Shown here piece by piece: positions 1-6,373 of a stretch of 6,537 bases of DNA (position 1 is its first letter; every line of letters begins with the position of its first letter). The position numbers were made by a program, and so were the translations under genes. Under the pieces are notes generated by a model. That model saw nothing but the letters and a program-made list of their open reading frames with translations. It was not told the origin of the DNA and searched no databases. Source of the stretch: Christensenellaceae bacterium (GTDB lineage: Bacteria > Bacillota > Clostridia > Christensenellales > DTU072); assembly GCA_031260775.1 (NCBI GenBank), contig JAISKW010000171.1, positions 1 through 6,537 on the forward strand, read 5' to 3'.

Positions 1-4
1 TTTT

Positions 5-13
5 TGCTATAAT
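5..13 (+). promoter_or_regulatory. Possible extended -10 box near the window edge
   Basis: Positions 8-13 read TATAAT and are preceded by TGC at 5-7, which matches an extended -10 element (TGnTATAAT). The -35 region would lie before the window, so it cannot be checked. A start near position 20 would fall inside the inverted repeat at 11-67 and give a leader of about 200 nt for recG. A chance match in AT-rich DNA is possible. Confidence 0.3.
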
Positions 14-67
14 TTCCGCGAATTTCAATCGATTATGTCCAATAAACTCAATCAATTCGCGAAAATT
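11..67. repeat. Inverted repeat upstream of recG (14-nt arms)
   Basis: Arms at 11-24 (AATTTCCGCGAATT) and 54-67 (AATTCGCGAAAATT) are inverted copies with one mismatch (C16 against A62), separated by 29 nt. No T-run follows on either strand, so it is not an intrinsic terminator. It could be a pair of operator half-sites or an RNA stem; the partner factor is unknown. The arms are AT-rich around a CGCG core, so only the core is distinctive. Confidence 0.4.
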
Positions 68-94
68 CTATCTAAAAAATTCATCGCAATCTTT

Positions 95-130
95 TTGAAA
101 GAATTAATCAGCGGTTACTATATTATAGTA
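95..130 (+). promoter_or_regulatory. Putative recG promoter with a dyad over the -10
   Basis: TTGAAA at 95-100 is a good -35 hexamer. After 18 nt comes TATATT at 119-124 as a -10 candidate, predicting a start near 131 and a leader of about 90 nt before the recG ATG. A perfect dyad, TACTATA-T-TATAGTA (116-130), covers the -10, as would suit a repressor site, but AT-rich DNA often shows such symmetry by chance. The rest of the leader (about 131-221) is T-rich and shows no clear riboswitch or attenuator. Confidence 0.42.
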
Positions 131-221
131 TGTTTTTTAAGACTTGTGTATTTTGATTTTAATTATTTTTTTCTTTTTCAAAGCGCGGCCTTGCACAAAT
201 TATGCTAAAATTAACGGGACA

Positions 222-2231
222 ATGGTTAAATTAGCGGACATCAAGGGAATAGGCCCGAAAACGGCGGAAAAATTCAACGCGCTGCGGATTTTTGAGGTCA
301 AAGACCTATTGGACAGTTTCCCCGTTTCTCTTTTGGATTTGGACGCTGCGATGCCTCCTGAGGTCGTTGAGAACGGTGATTTTGTCCTGTTTAAGCTTGA
401 AATTACTTCCGTTGCCAAGCCGTTTAGAAAGGGCAGAATCGAAGTTTTCAGAGCCGCGGGTGAGGTTAACAACAACATAGATTCCTCAAAACCCTACAAA
501 GTAAAACTGACTTTTTACAACTCAAATTACGTCGTTAAAACGGTTAAAACCGGCGCGACGTTGCGCGTTTACGGCAAAGTTGTAAAAACGGGCAGGAGCT
601 TTGAGTTCATTAATCCCGTTTGCGAGGCGTTTGACCCCTCAGACGCCGTTTTGAGGGGAATAAAGCCTATTTATTACACCCGCGGACTTGTCGGACAAGC
701 AGTATTTTCAAACGCCGTTGCCGATGCAACCTCAAAATTTTACCCCGAAACGCTTATCCCCGAAGCGGTATCTGCAGAATTCGGACTTCAAAACCTCAAA
801 AACGCGTACGTTTCGGCGCACTTTCCGATGTCTCTTGACGAGGCAAAACGCGCACGCGAACGCGTTTATATTGAGGAAACCGTCAAAAGGATACTCTCCT
901 ACCGCTATATCCGCGGACTTGCACGGCGAACAAAATTTTATAAGCCGTGCGATATCTCGCCGATTTTAGACGCGTTCCCTTACGAATTATCACCCTCGCA
1001 AAGCGAAGCCGTTAAGGGCATTGTTGCAGCCCTCCTTTCCGAAAAACCCCTGAACGGGATGCTGTGCGGTGATGTCGGGAGCGGCAAAACCGCAGTTTGC
1101 GTTTGTGTGAGTTTTTTTGCAGCAATGTCAAAGCGGCAAACGGCGATTATAGCCCCCACCGAGATTCTTGCCGAGCAGCACCTTGCGGGGTTCACAAAAA
1201 TTCTGTCACCGTTCGGCATAAAATGCGCATGCTTGACGGGCAGTACTCCCGCTAAAGAGCGGAGAGAAATTTTGAAAGGGTTAGAGAACGACGAAATTGC
1301 CGTGATAATCGGCACGCACGCGCTACTCACCGACAAAATAATTTTTAACGACCTTGCCGTTGCAATAATCGACGAACAGCACCGTTTCGGCGTTGCTCAG
1401 CGGACAAAACTTGTAAGCAAGGGCGAAAACGTTGATGTTTTAACGCTTTCGGCAACGCCTATTCCTCGCTCGTTAAGACTTACGATGTTCGGCGATGTGG
1501 ATATTTTTGAAATAAACCGCCGCCATAGCGCGGATAATATCGAAACCTTTGTCGTGGGTACGGAAAAACGCAAATCGATGCTTGCCTATATCGCAAAAGA
1601 AACTCAAGCCGACGGAGTGCAAGCGTTTATTGTCGCGCCGATGATTGAGGACTCCGAGGGCATTTCCGCAAAGGGCGAGGCGGCAACGGAGCTTTTCAAA
1701 GAATTTGTAAAAGCGCATCCCGACTGCAAATGCGCGCTTTTGCACGGCAAAATGAAGGCCGCCGAAAAGTCGGAGGTACTTAATAAATTCAGAAGCGGCG
1801 AGACGCGGGTTTTAATATCCACAACGGTAATCGAGGTCGGCATCGACGTGCCGAATGCATCTATACTCACAATATTTTCGGCGGAAAGGTTCGGGCTTGC
1901 ATCGCTGCACCAATTGAGGGGAAGAATAGGACGGAACGGCGCGAAATCTTATTGCTTTTTGTATACCGAGAAAGACGGCGAGTTGTACCGCCTGAAAACC
2001 ATGTGTGAGGAAACGGACGGCATTAAAATTGCCGAACGCGATTATGAGCTGCGCGGCGCGGGCGAGTGGTTGGGGGAACGGCAAAGCGGAAAAGCAATAT
2101 TTTCGCCGACTATTTCGCAAATGTCTTTAGCTCGCAAAATTGCCGACAGCATTAATATAACCGATTCCAATATTCCGATTTTCAAAGACTACTGCGACAA
2201 AAACAACCTTGACCGTGTCACACTTAATTAA
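222..2231 (+). CDS. recG: ATP-dependent DNA helicase RecG
   Basis: RecG is a superfamily 2 double-stranded DNA translocase that binds branched DNA, regresses stalled forks and processes Holliday junctions and D-loops in the cytoplasm. From the ATG at 222 the protein is 669 aa, close to the family's roughly 680-690. In order: a helix-hairpin-helix-like start (DIKGIGPKTAEKF, 6-18); an OB-fold wedge domain (about 55-135); a Q-motif-like LSPSQ (256-260); Walker A GDVGSGKT (283-290); APTEILAEQH (311-320); Walker B variant DEQHRFG (384-390); LSATPIPRSL (409-418); HGKM (508-511); STTVIEVGIDVPNA (533-546); QLRGRIGR (564-571); and the RecG-specific TRG region YELRGAGEWLGERQSG (608-623). The frame stays open upstream to a TTG at 144, but that stretch encodes a low-complexity F/I/L segment in AT-rich leader, so ATG 222 is preferred. 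No well-spaced Shine-Dalgarno precedes it (GGGA lies only 2 nt away). The stop TAA is at 2229-2231. Confidence 0.97.
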   Translation: MVKLADIKGIGPKTAEKFNALRIFEVKDLLDSFPVSLLDLDAAMPPEVVENGDFVLFKLEITSVAKPFRKGRIEVFRAAGEVNNNIDSSKPYKVKLTFYNSNYVVKTVKTGATLRVYGKVVKTGRSFEFINPVCEAFDPSDAVLRGIKPIYYTRGLVGQAVFSNAVADATSKFYPETLIPEAVSAEFGLQNLKNAYVSAHFPMSLDEAKRARERVYIEETVKRILSYRYIRGLARRTKFYKPCDISPILDAFPYELSPSQSEAVKGIVAALLSEKPLNGMLCGDVGSGKTAVCVCVSFFAAMSKRQTAIIAPTEILAEQHLAGFTKILSPFGIKCACLTGSTPAKERREILKGLENDEIAVIIGTHALLTDKIIFNDLAVAIIDEQHRFGVAQRTKLVSKGENVDVLTLSATPIPRSLRLTMFGDVDIFEINRRHSADNIETFVVGTEKRKSMLAYIAKETQADGVQAFIVAPMIEDSEGISAKGEAATELFKEFVKAHPDCKCALLHGKMKAAEKSEVLNKFRSGETRVLISTTVIEVGIDVPNASILTIFSAERFGLASLHQLRGRIGRNGAKSYCFLYTEKDGELYRLKTMCEETDGIKIAERDYELRGAGEWLGERQSGKAIFSPTISQMSLARKIADSINITDSNIPIFKDYCDKNNLDRVTLN

Positions 2232-2241
2232 GCATCGGCTA

Positions 2242-3054
2242 CTATTGCAAACGGTACAGTTTTTTTGCGTTTTCGGATAAAATCAAGGTTTTTTCCGTTT
2301 CGGTTAAGGGAAGTTTATTAAATCTTTCGATTTCTTCTTTCAAATTCCACATAGGAAAGTCCGTACCGTATAAAAACCTTTCCGCTCCGAAATGCTTTAT
2401 TATGCCCAAAGCGCGTTCGGGGGTAATGAAGCCTAAGGTTGAGCAGGTATCGAACATAACATTGCTTAAATTGTCGTAAACGCCGACGTCGTCCCACTCC
2501 GACCAACCGCCCATATGCGCGGCAATTATCGTTATATGGGGGAACGCTTTTGCAAGCGCGGCAACCCGTTTGGGGTTCGAAAAACTCTTGCGGTTATCGC
2601 CGGCATGCACCAAAACGGGCATTGTGCCGTCTAAACCTTCAAAAATTCTAAACGCTCTTTCACCGTCTAAGGCGAACTCTTGAAAGTCGGGGTGAAGTTT
2701 GTAGCCGATAAAGCCGTTTTCTTTGGTGACTTTTAGCTCGAATTTCAATTCCTCATCGCTTAAATCGGGGTGGAGGGTTGCGAGCGGATACATTACGCAG
2801 TTGTTGCCTTCGATTTCTTTCGCTTCTTCAATTGTCCTGAGTAAAAAGGAGTTAATCCGTCCGACTTGCATGGGGGTTGTCGCGACCGAAGTAATAAGCG
2901 CAACCGATGTTTGAGTTAGTTTCGCTTGCCGTAAGTACTCGTCAATACAGCCGTCGTCGCTTTGCATGGTAAGTTTGTAAAACTCGCCGATGTGCGCAAC
3001 CGCCTTTTTCGAAATTTTCGGAGGGTAAACGTGAACATGCGTATCTATAATCAT
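2242..3054 (-). CDS. Amidohydrolase family (metal-dependent hydrolase, Amidohydro_2-like)
   Basis: A 270-aa TIM-barrel metal-dependent hydrolase, probably cytoplasmic since no signal peptide or membrane segment is visible. Amidohydrolase-superfamily ligands appear in order: DTHVHV at 4-9 (H6 and H8, the HxH pair on strand 1); GYKLHP at 117-122 (K119 and H121); VLVHAGD at 147-153 (H150); AAHMGG at 178-183 (H180); and YGTDFP at 229-234 (D232, the usual strand-8 Asp). The arrangement fits the Amidohydro_2 group (decarboxylases and hydrolases such as the ACMSD and lactonase relatives) better than TatD DNase, though TatD-like proteins share the HxH start. The substrate cannot be read from sequence. 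The ATG at 3054 gives a full N-terminus right before the HxH motif, but I see no good Shine-Dalgarno. The stop TAG (2242-2244) lies 10 bp from the convergent recG stop. Upstream on the same strand, 144 bp away across an inverted repeat, is the ABC-like gene; co-transcription is possible but unproven. Confidence 0.9.
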   Translation of the reverse strand: MIIDTHVHVYPPKISKKAVAHIGEFYKLTMQSDDGCIDEYLRQAKLTQTSVALITSVATTPMQVGRINSFLLRTIEEAKEIEGNNCVMYPLATLHPDLSDEELKFELKVTKENGFIGYKLHPDFQEFALDGERAFRIFEGLDGTMPVLVHAGDNRKSFSNPKRVAALAKAFPHITIIAAHMGGWSEWDDVGVYDNLSNVMFDTCSTLGFITPERALGIIKHFGAERFLYGTDFPMWNLKEEIERFNKLPLTETEKTLILSENAKKLYRLQ

Positions 3055-3086
3055 TTGTTAACTGTTTCAAGGAGCGGTCAATTGCA

Positions 3087-3160
3087 TTGTCATTCTGCGC
3101 GAAGTCGCAGAATCCATACGTTATAAGGATTGGACCCTGCGACTGTGCGCAGTGTGACAA
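3087..3160. repeat. Imperfect 74-bp palindromic intergenic repeat (MITE/REP-like)
   Basis: Two 28-nt arms (3087-3114 and 3133-3160) pair across an 18-nt centre with 22 Watson-Crick pairs, two G-T pairs and four mismatches. Each arm is itself a small hairpin. The left contains ATTCTGCG-cgaagt-CGCAGAAT (3092-3113, perfect 8-bp arms) and the right CTGCG-actgtg-CGCAG (3137-3152). The centre also carries AATCC (3111-3115) opposite GGATT (3127-3131). This nested symmetry is typical of dispersed palindromic elements. From memory, close variants of GTCATTCTGCGCGAAG are scattered between genes in Firmicutes genomes, but copy number cannot be judged here. No T-run follows the stem on either strand, so it is not a plain terminator. 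It fills much of the gap between the two minus-strand genes. Confidence 0.75.
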
Positions 3161-3198
3161 AACAACACTTTTTATCCTACGTCTATTTTATATCGAAT

Positions 3199-3849
3199 TC
3201 AGAGTTTAATAAATTCCGCGCCGTTTTCTTTGAAAACCGAGGCTTCGTACTCGCTATCCGTTGCGAAAATCACAACCGCGCCGCAGTTCCGCAGAGCAAG
3301 AAGGGGTTGTTTTAATTCCTCAAACACCTCGCGGCGTTGATACTCTTTCATTACATTAAAGATGTTATCTATCAGTATTAGTTTCGCGCCGCTTTTTGCG
3401 CGCACCAATGCGCGGGCGAGGGCAAGGCGGCAAACATCGTCCGCATCTAAGTTTTTGCAAAGGTCAAACAGCATGTGCTCGCAATTGAAAGTCTTTGCCG
3501 ATTCGGTTACAAGCGGATAAATCTCGTTTTTAGGAAATTTACGGATTTTTAACGGGTACGAAAGACAATGCCGCGCCGTTCTGTACTTATTAAGTCCGCC
3601 GTCCTCCCGCATTAGACAAACGTCACGGTCTTTCAACTTCTTTTCGAAAACGCTTTCGCCGTCCAAAAGAATCTCCCCTTGAGGCAACGGAATAGTTAGT
3701 CCGGCAAGGCAGTTTAATAGCGTCGTTTTTCCGTTTTTCGGTTTCGAAAACACAGCCAAACCGTTTTCATCCGCGGTGAAACTCACGCCGTCAAGCGCAA
3801 TTTCGCCGTACGGATACTTAAATATTAAGTTTTTGACCTCCAAAACCAT
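3199..3849 (-). CDS. ABC-transporter-type ATPase domain with degenerate motifs
   Basis: A 216-aa single ABC ATPase domain that aligns along its length with MalK/UgpC-type importer ATPases, but with most nucleotide-handling motifs changed (numbering from ATG 3849). The start LEVKNLIFKYPYGEIALDGV has the usual A-loop aromatic. Walker A is SKPKNGKTT (35-43), keeping GKTT but losing the first two glycines. The Q-loop Gln position is E82 (MREDGGL). The signature LSGGQ is LDADD (134-138), followed by a normal RLALARAL. Walker B LILID keeps D161, but the catalytic Glu is N162. The switch His is D198 (ATDSEYEA for VTHDxxEA). There are no stops or frameshifts, so it looks maintained rather than decayed. 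ATP binding through Lys41 is conceivable; canonical hydrolysis is doubtful. No permease or binding-protein gene adjoins it. ATG 3849 is chosen because GGCGGA lies 8 nt upstream and the protein then opens at the usual first strand; a TTG at 3867 would add six residues. It could be a regulatory or structural ABC paralogue; the function is unknown. Confidence 0.85.
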   Translation of the reverse strand: MVLEVKNLIFKYPYGEIALDGVSFTADENGLAVFSKPKNGKTTLLNCLAGLTIPLPQGEILLDGESVFEKKLKDRDVCLMREDGGLNKYRTARHCLSYPLKIRKFPKNEIYPLVTESAKTFNCEHMLFDLCKNLDADDVCRLALARALVRAKSGAKLILIDNIFNVMKEYQRREVFEELKQPLLALRNCGAVVIFATDSEYEASVFKENGAEFIKL

Positions 3850-3904
3850 TGTTTTATTCCGCCGCAAAAACCGACATAATTTTATTCAAACTGCTTATTG
3901 ACCG

Positions 3905-3952
3905 CTACAAGATGTTGTACTACAATTGAATACGCGCTACCACATATTGTAT
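3905..3952. promoter_or_regulatory. Tandem NrdR-box pair upstream of nrdD
   Basis: Box 1 (3905-3920, CTACAAGATGTTGTAC) and box 2 (3937-3952, CTACCACATATTGTAT) are identical at 12 of 16 positions. Both are dyads of the form TAC-A-AT-T-GTA. They start exactly 32 bp apart with 16 bp between, matching the two-box spacing (about three helical turns) known for NrdR, the zinc-finger/ATP-cone repressor of ribonucleotide reductase genes. They match the commonly quoted ACACwATATATwGTGT consensus at 10 and 11 of 16 positions. Box 2 covers where the -35 of the nrdD promoter would lie, which fits repression by blocking RNA polymerase. No nrdR gene is in the window. Confidence 0.72.
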
Positions 3953-3964
3953 TTATTCAGTAGG

Positions 3965-3970
3965 TATAAT
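3965..3970 (+). promoter_or_regulatory. -10 box of the nrdD promoter
   Basis: A perfect TATAAT starts 13 nt after the second NrdR-like box. The -35 position at 17-bp spacing (3942-3947, ACATAT) is poor and lies inside that box. Transcription would begin near 3977, giving a leader of about 28 nt that contains the Shine-Dalgarno-like AGAGG (3988-3992), 12 nt before the ATG, slightly long spacing. The position relative to the boxes and start codon supports the call; the weak -35 lowers it. Confidence 0.55.
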
Positions 3971-3993
3971 TCGCGGCGCAAACCCACAGAGGT

Positions 3994-4002
3994 ATTATAA
4001 CA
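3994..4002 (-). promoter_or_regulatory. Possible divergent extended -10 for the ABC-like gene
   Basis: Read on the minus strand this is TGTTATAAT, an extended -10 motif (TGn plus TATAAT). No -35 is recognisable upstream in the start of nrdD, but extended -10 promoters can do without one. Initiation near 3987 would give the ABC-like gene a leader of about 138 nt running through both NrdR-like boxes. The same bases lie between the nrdD Shine-Dalgarno and its ATG, so chance is a real alternative. Confidence 0.25.
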
Positions 4003-4004
4003 CA

Positions 4005-6359
4005 ATGTATATTATTAAGCGTGACGGAACGAAGGAAGAGTTTAAGGGAGAAAAGATTCTCGCGGCAATTCAAAAAGCAGTTCAAGGAACAGGCATCAAA
4101 ATTCAGTTGCCGTGGACTACCGAAAAGGTAGCGACGGCGGCTATTAACGCGATTCAGAAAAAATACTCGCAAACAAGCCCCTCCATTGAGGATATCCAAA
4201 ATATGGTTGAGGAAACCCTCATTAAAACCGGCAACGCCGAGCTTGCAAAGAGGTATATTTTATACCGCCAACAAAAAACAATCGACCGCGAAAAGAACTC
4301 GTCGTTCATGAACGATTTGAACGACATTATGCGCAAAGACGCTTCCGAGTCGGACAGCAAACGCGAAAATGCAAATATCGACTCCAACACCGCCATGGGC
4401 ACGATGCTCAAAATAGGCGTGTCGGCCAGCAAAAAATACTACGAGCTTAAGGATTTAGACGACGATGTGCGCTTAGCGTTCACCACCGGCGACATTCACA
4501 TTCACGATTTCGAGTTTTATGAAATTACCACGACTTGCTGCCAAATCGACTTAATTAAACTTTTCCATAACGGATTTTCAACGGGTCACGGCTTTTTGCG
4601 CGAACCCTCCGATATATCAAGCTACGCCGCGCTTGCATGCATTGCAATTCAATCCAACCAAAACGACCAGCACGGCGGACAATCCATACCTAACTTCGAT
4701 TACGCCATGGCGATAGGCGTTGCAAAAACCTACAAAAAACTTTATCGTCAAAACTTCGCAAAGGCTATCGAAATACTAAAAGACGCCGAGGAGAACGAAA
4801 TTCCGTTTATTGATGTCGTTTCCGAATTTAAGCGCATAGAGGAAGAGTGCGGAGAATCGCCGCGGCTTGAGGCAAAAACGCCCATATTCGACGCCGCCGA
4901 AGCCGAATATTTAATACCGTTAATCGGTGCCGATTTATACAAAAAGGCGCGAGCTTTCGCCCTTAAATTCGCCGTCTCCGAGACTGACCGCGCGACCTTC
5001 CAAGCAATGGAGGCGTTTATCCATAACCTTAATACAATGCACTCGCGTGCCGGCGCGCAAACGCCGTTCTCGTCCATCAACTTCGGCACCGACACCTCCG
5101 CCGAGGGGCGTATGCTTGTGCGGAACCTCCTCGCCGCGGAAGAGCGTGGCTTAGGCAACGGCGAAACACCGATTTTCCCTATTCAAATTTTCAAGGTGAA
5201 AGAGGGTATCAACTACAACAAGGACGACAAAAACTACGACCTTTTCAAGCAGGCTTGCAAAGTTAGCAGCAAAAGGATGTTCCCGAACTTCGCTTTCATT
5301 GACGCCCCCTACAATTTACAGTACTACAAGCCCGGTCGTCCCGAGACGGAAGTCGCCTATATGGGTTGCCGCACCCGCGTTATCGGTAACACATACGACC
5401 CGTCAAACGAAATCGTTTACGGCAGAGGTAACCTTTCATTCACCTCCGTCAACCTCCCCCGTTTGGCAATAAACGCGCACGGCGAAACAAAAATATTCTA
5501 TGACGATTTGCAGTCCAAAATGGAACTCGTTTTGCGCCAACTTTTATCGCGCCTTGCCTTTCAATCAAAAAAGAAGGTCAAGAATTTCCCTTTCCTTATG
5601 GGGCAAGGTATATGGCTCGGCTCGGACAACCTCACGCCCGAAACTACGCTTGAAAAAGTCTTAAAGCAAGGCACACTTTCAATCGGTTTTATCGGGCTTG
5701 CCGAGGCATTAATCGCTCTCACGGGCTATCACCACGGCGAAAATGCCGATTCGCGTGCGTTAGGACTTGAAATCATCCGCACCATGCGCGAGTTTTGCGA
5801 CAAAAAATCAAAAGAATACGACCTCAACATTACCTTATTAGGCACTCCTGCCGAGGGGTTATCCGGCACATTCATCCGCAAGGACAAGCATATGTTCGGC
5901 GAAATCCCCGGTATCACCGACCGCGAGTTCTACACGAACAGTTTCCACATCCCGGTATACTATCCCATTTCGGTGCGTGAAAAAATCGAAATCGAAGCCC
6001 CTTACCATGCACTCACTAACGCCGGACACATTTCCTACGTTGAGCTTGACGGCGACCTTGTCAAAAACACGGAAGCCTTCGAGAGTATCATTCGTTGTAT
6101 GAAAGAGAACAACATCGGGTACGGTTCGGTAAACCACCCCATTGACCGTGACCCTGTTTGCGGTTACACCGGCATCATCGAGGAAGGTAAAAAATGCCCT
6201 AAGTGCAAGCGCGTTGAGGCTGACCCTCTGAAAGCTACCGGCGAAAAGGTTGAGTTCGAACGAATTCGCCGCATCACCGGCTACCTCGTCGGCACTCTTA
6301 GCCGCTTCAACAACGCCAAGTTCGCCGAGGTCAAGGCCCGTGTTAAGCACAAGATGTAG
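4005..6359 (+). CDS. nrdD: Anaerobic ribonucleoside-triphosphate reductase (class III)
   Basis: NrdD reduces ribonucleoside triphosphates to dNTPs without oxygen, using a glycyl radical installed by the radical-SAM activase NrdG. The 784-aa protein starts with an ATP-cone (about 1-90, KRDGTKEEFKGEKI), the allosteric overall-activity domain. Family motifs follow: GDIHIHDFEFY (162-172); TCCQIDL (177-183), whose C178 aligns with E. coli Cys175; QHGGQSIPNFDY (222-233); HSRAGAQTPFSSINFGTD (346-363); YMGCRTRV (452-459), whose C455 aligns with the thiyl-radical Cys384; TDREFYTNSFHIP (638-650); a zinc-site region with C719, C731 and C734; and RITGYL (756-761), in which G759 is the radical glycine. 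The C178-C455 interval (277) is longer than in E. coli (209), the extra length lying around residues 245-335. The zinc site has Asp716 where E. coli has the first Cys. The ATG at 4005 sits directly before the ATP-cone and follows an AGAGG. The gene appears NrdR-controlled and is followed by a terminator; nrdG is not in the window. Confidence 0.98.
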   Translation: MYIIKRDGTKEEFKGEKILAAIQKAVQGTGIKIQLPWTTEKVATAAINAIQKKYSQTSPSIEDIQNMVEETLIKTGNAELAKRYILYRQQKTIDREKNSSFMNDLNDIMRKDASESDSKRENANIDSNTAMGTMLKIGVSASKKYYELKDLDDDVRLAFTTGDIHIHDFEFYEITTTCCQIDLIKLFHNGFSTGHGFLREPSDISSYAALACIAIQSNQNDQHGGQSIPNFDYAMAIGVAKTYKKLYRQNFAKAIEILKDAEENEIPFIDVVSEFKRIEEECGESPRLEAKTPIFDAAEAEYLIPLIGADLYKKARAFALKFAVSETDRATFQAMEAFIHNLNTMHSRAGAQTPFSSINFGTDTSAEGRMLVRNLLAAEERGLGNGETPIFPIQIFKVKEGINYNKDDKNYDLFKQACKVSSKRMFPNFAFIDAPYNLQYYKPGRPETEVAYMGCRTRVIGNTYDPSNEIVYGRGNLSFTSVNLPRLAINAHGETKIFYDDLQSKMELVLRQLLSRLAFQSKKKVKNFPFLMGQGIWLGSDNLTPETTLEKVLKQGTLSIGFIGLAEALIALTGYHHGENADSRALGLEIIRTMREFCDKKSKEYDLNITLLGTPAEGLSGTFIRKDKHMFGEIPGITDREFYTNSFHIPVYYPISVREKIEIEAPYHALTNAGHISYVELDGDLVKNTEAFESIIRCMKENNIGYGSVNHPIDRDPVCGYTGIIEEGKKCPKCKRVEADPLKATGEKVEFERIRRITGYLVGTLSRFNNAKFAEVKARVKHKM

Positions 6360-6373
6360 TGTTCGTTATTTCG

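Noticed and set aside
130..156. An 8-codon ORF in the recG leader (ATG at 130)
   Set aside because: No ribosome-binding site, and its start coincides with the predicted transcription start; nothing supports a leader peptide.
144..221. N-terminal extension of recG from a TTG at 144
   Set aside because: It encodes a low-complexity I/L/F stretch from T-rich leader DNA, absent from RecG proteins; the family N-terminus fits ATG 222.
980..1336. A 118-codon minus-strand ORF inside recG
   Set aside because: Shadow of the conserved Walker A and motif Ia coding region.
2942..3160. A 72-codon minus-strand ORF spanning the inverted repeat
   Set aside because: It overlaps the amidohydrolase N-terminus in another frame, and its start lies within the repeat; no family resemblance.
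3087..3160. Inverted repeat as an intrinsic terminator
   Set aside because: No T-run directly follows the stem on either strand, and the stem has several mismatches.
3199..3849. ABC-like gene as a pseudogene
   Set aside because: The frame is uninterrupted, the domain is full length and scaffold residues are kept; substitutions are confined largely to catalytic motifs.
3850..3867. TTG at 3867 as start of the ABC-like gene
   Set aside because: It has no Shine-Dalgarno and adds MRRNKT before the usual domain start; ATG 3849 has GGCGGA at suitable spacing.
5859..6350. A 163-codon minus-strand ORF inside nrdD
   Set aside because: It is antisense to the conserved zinc-site and glycyl-radical region of NrdD; its sequence is explained by codon constraint on the other strand.
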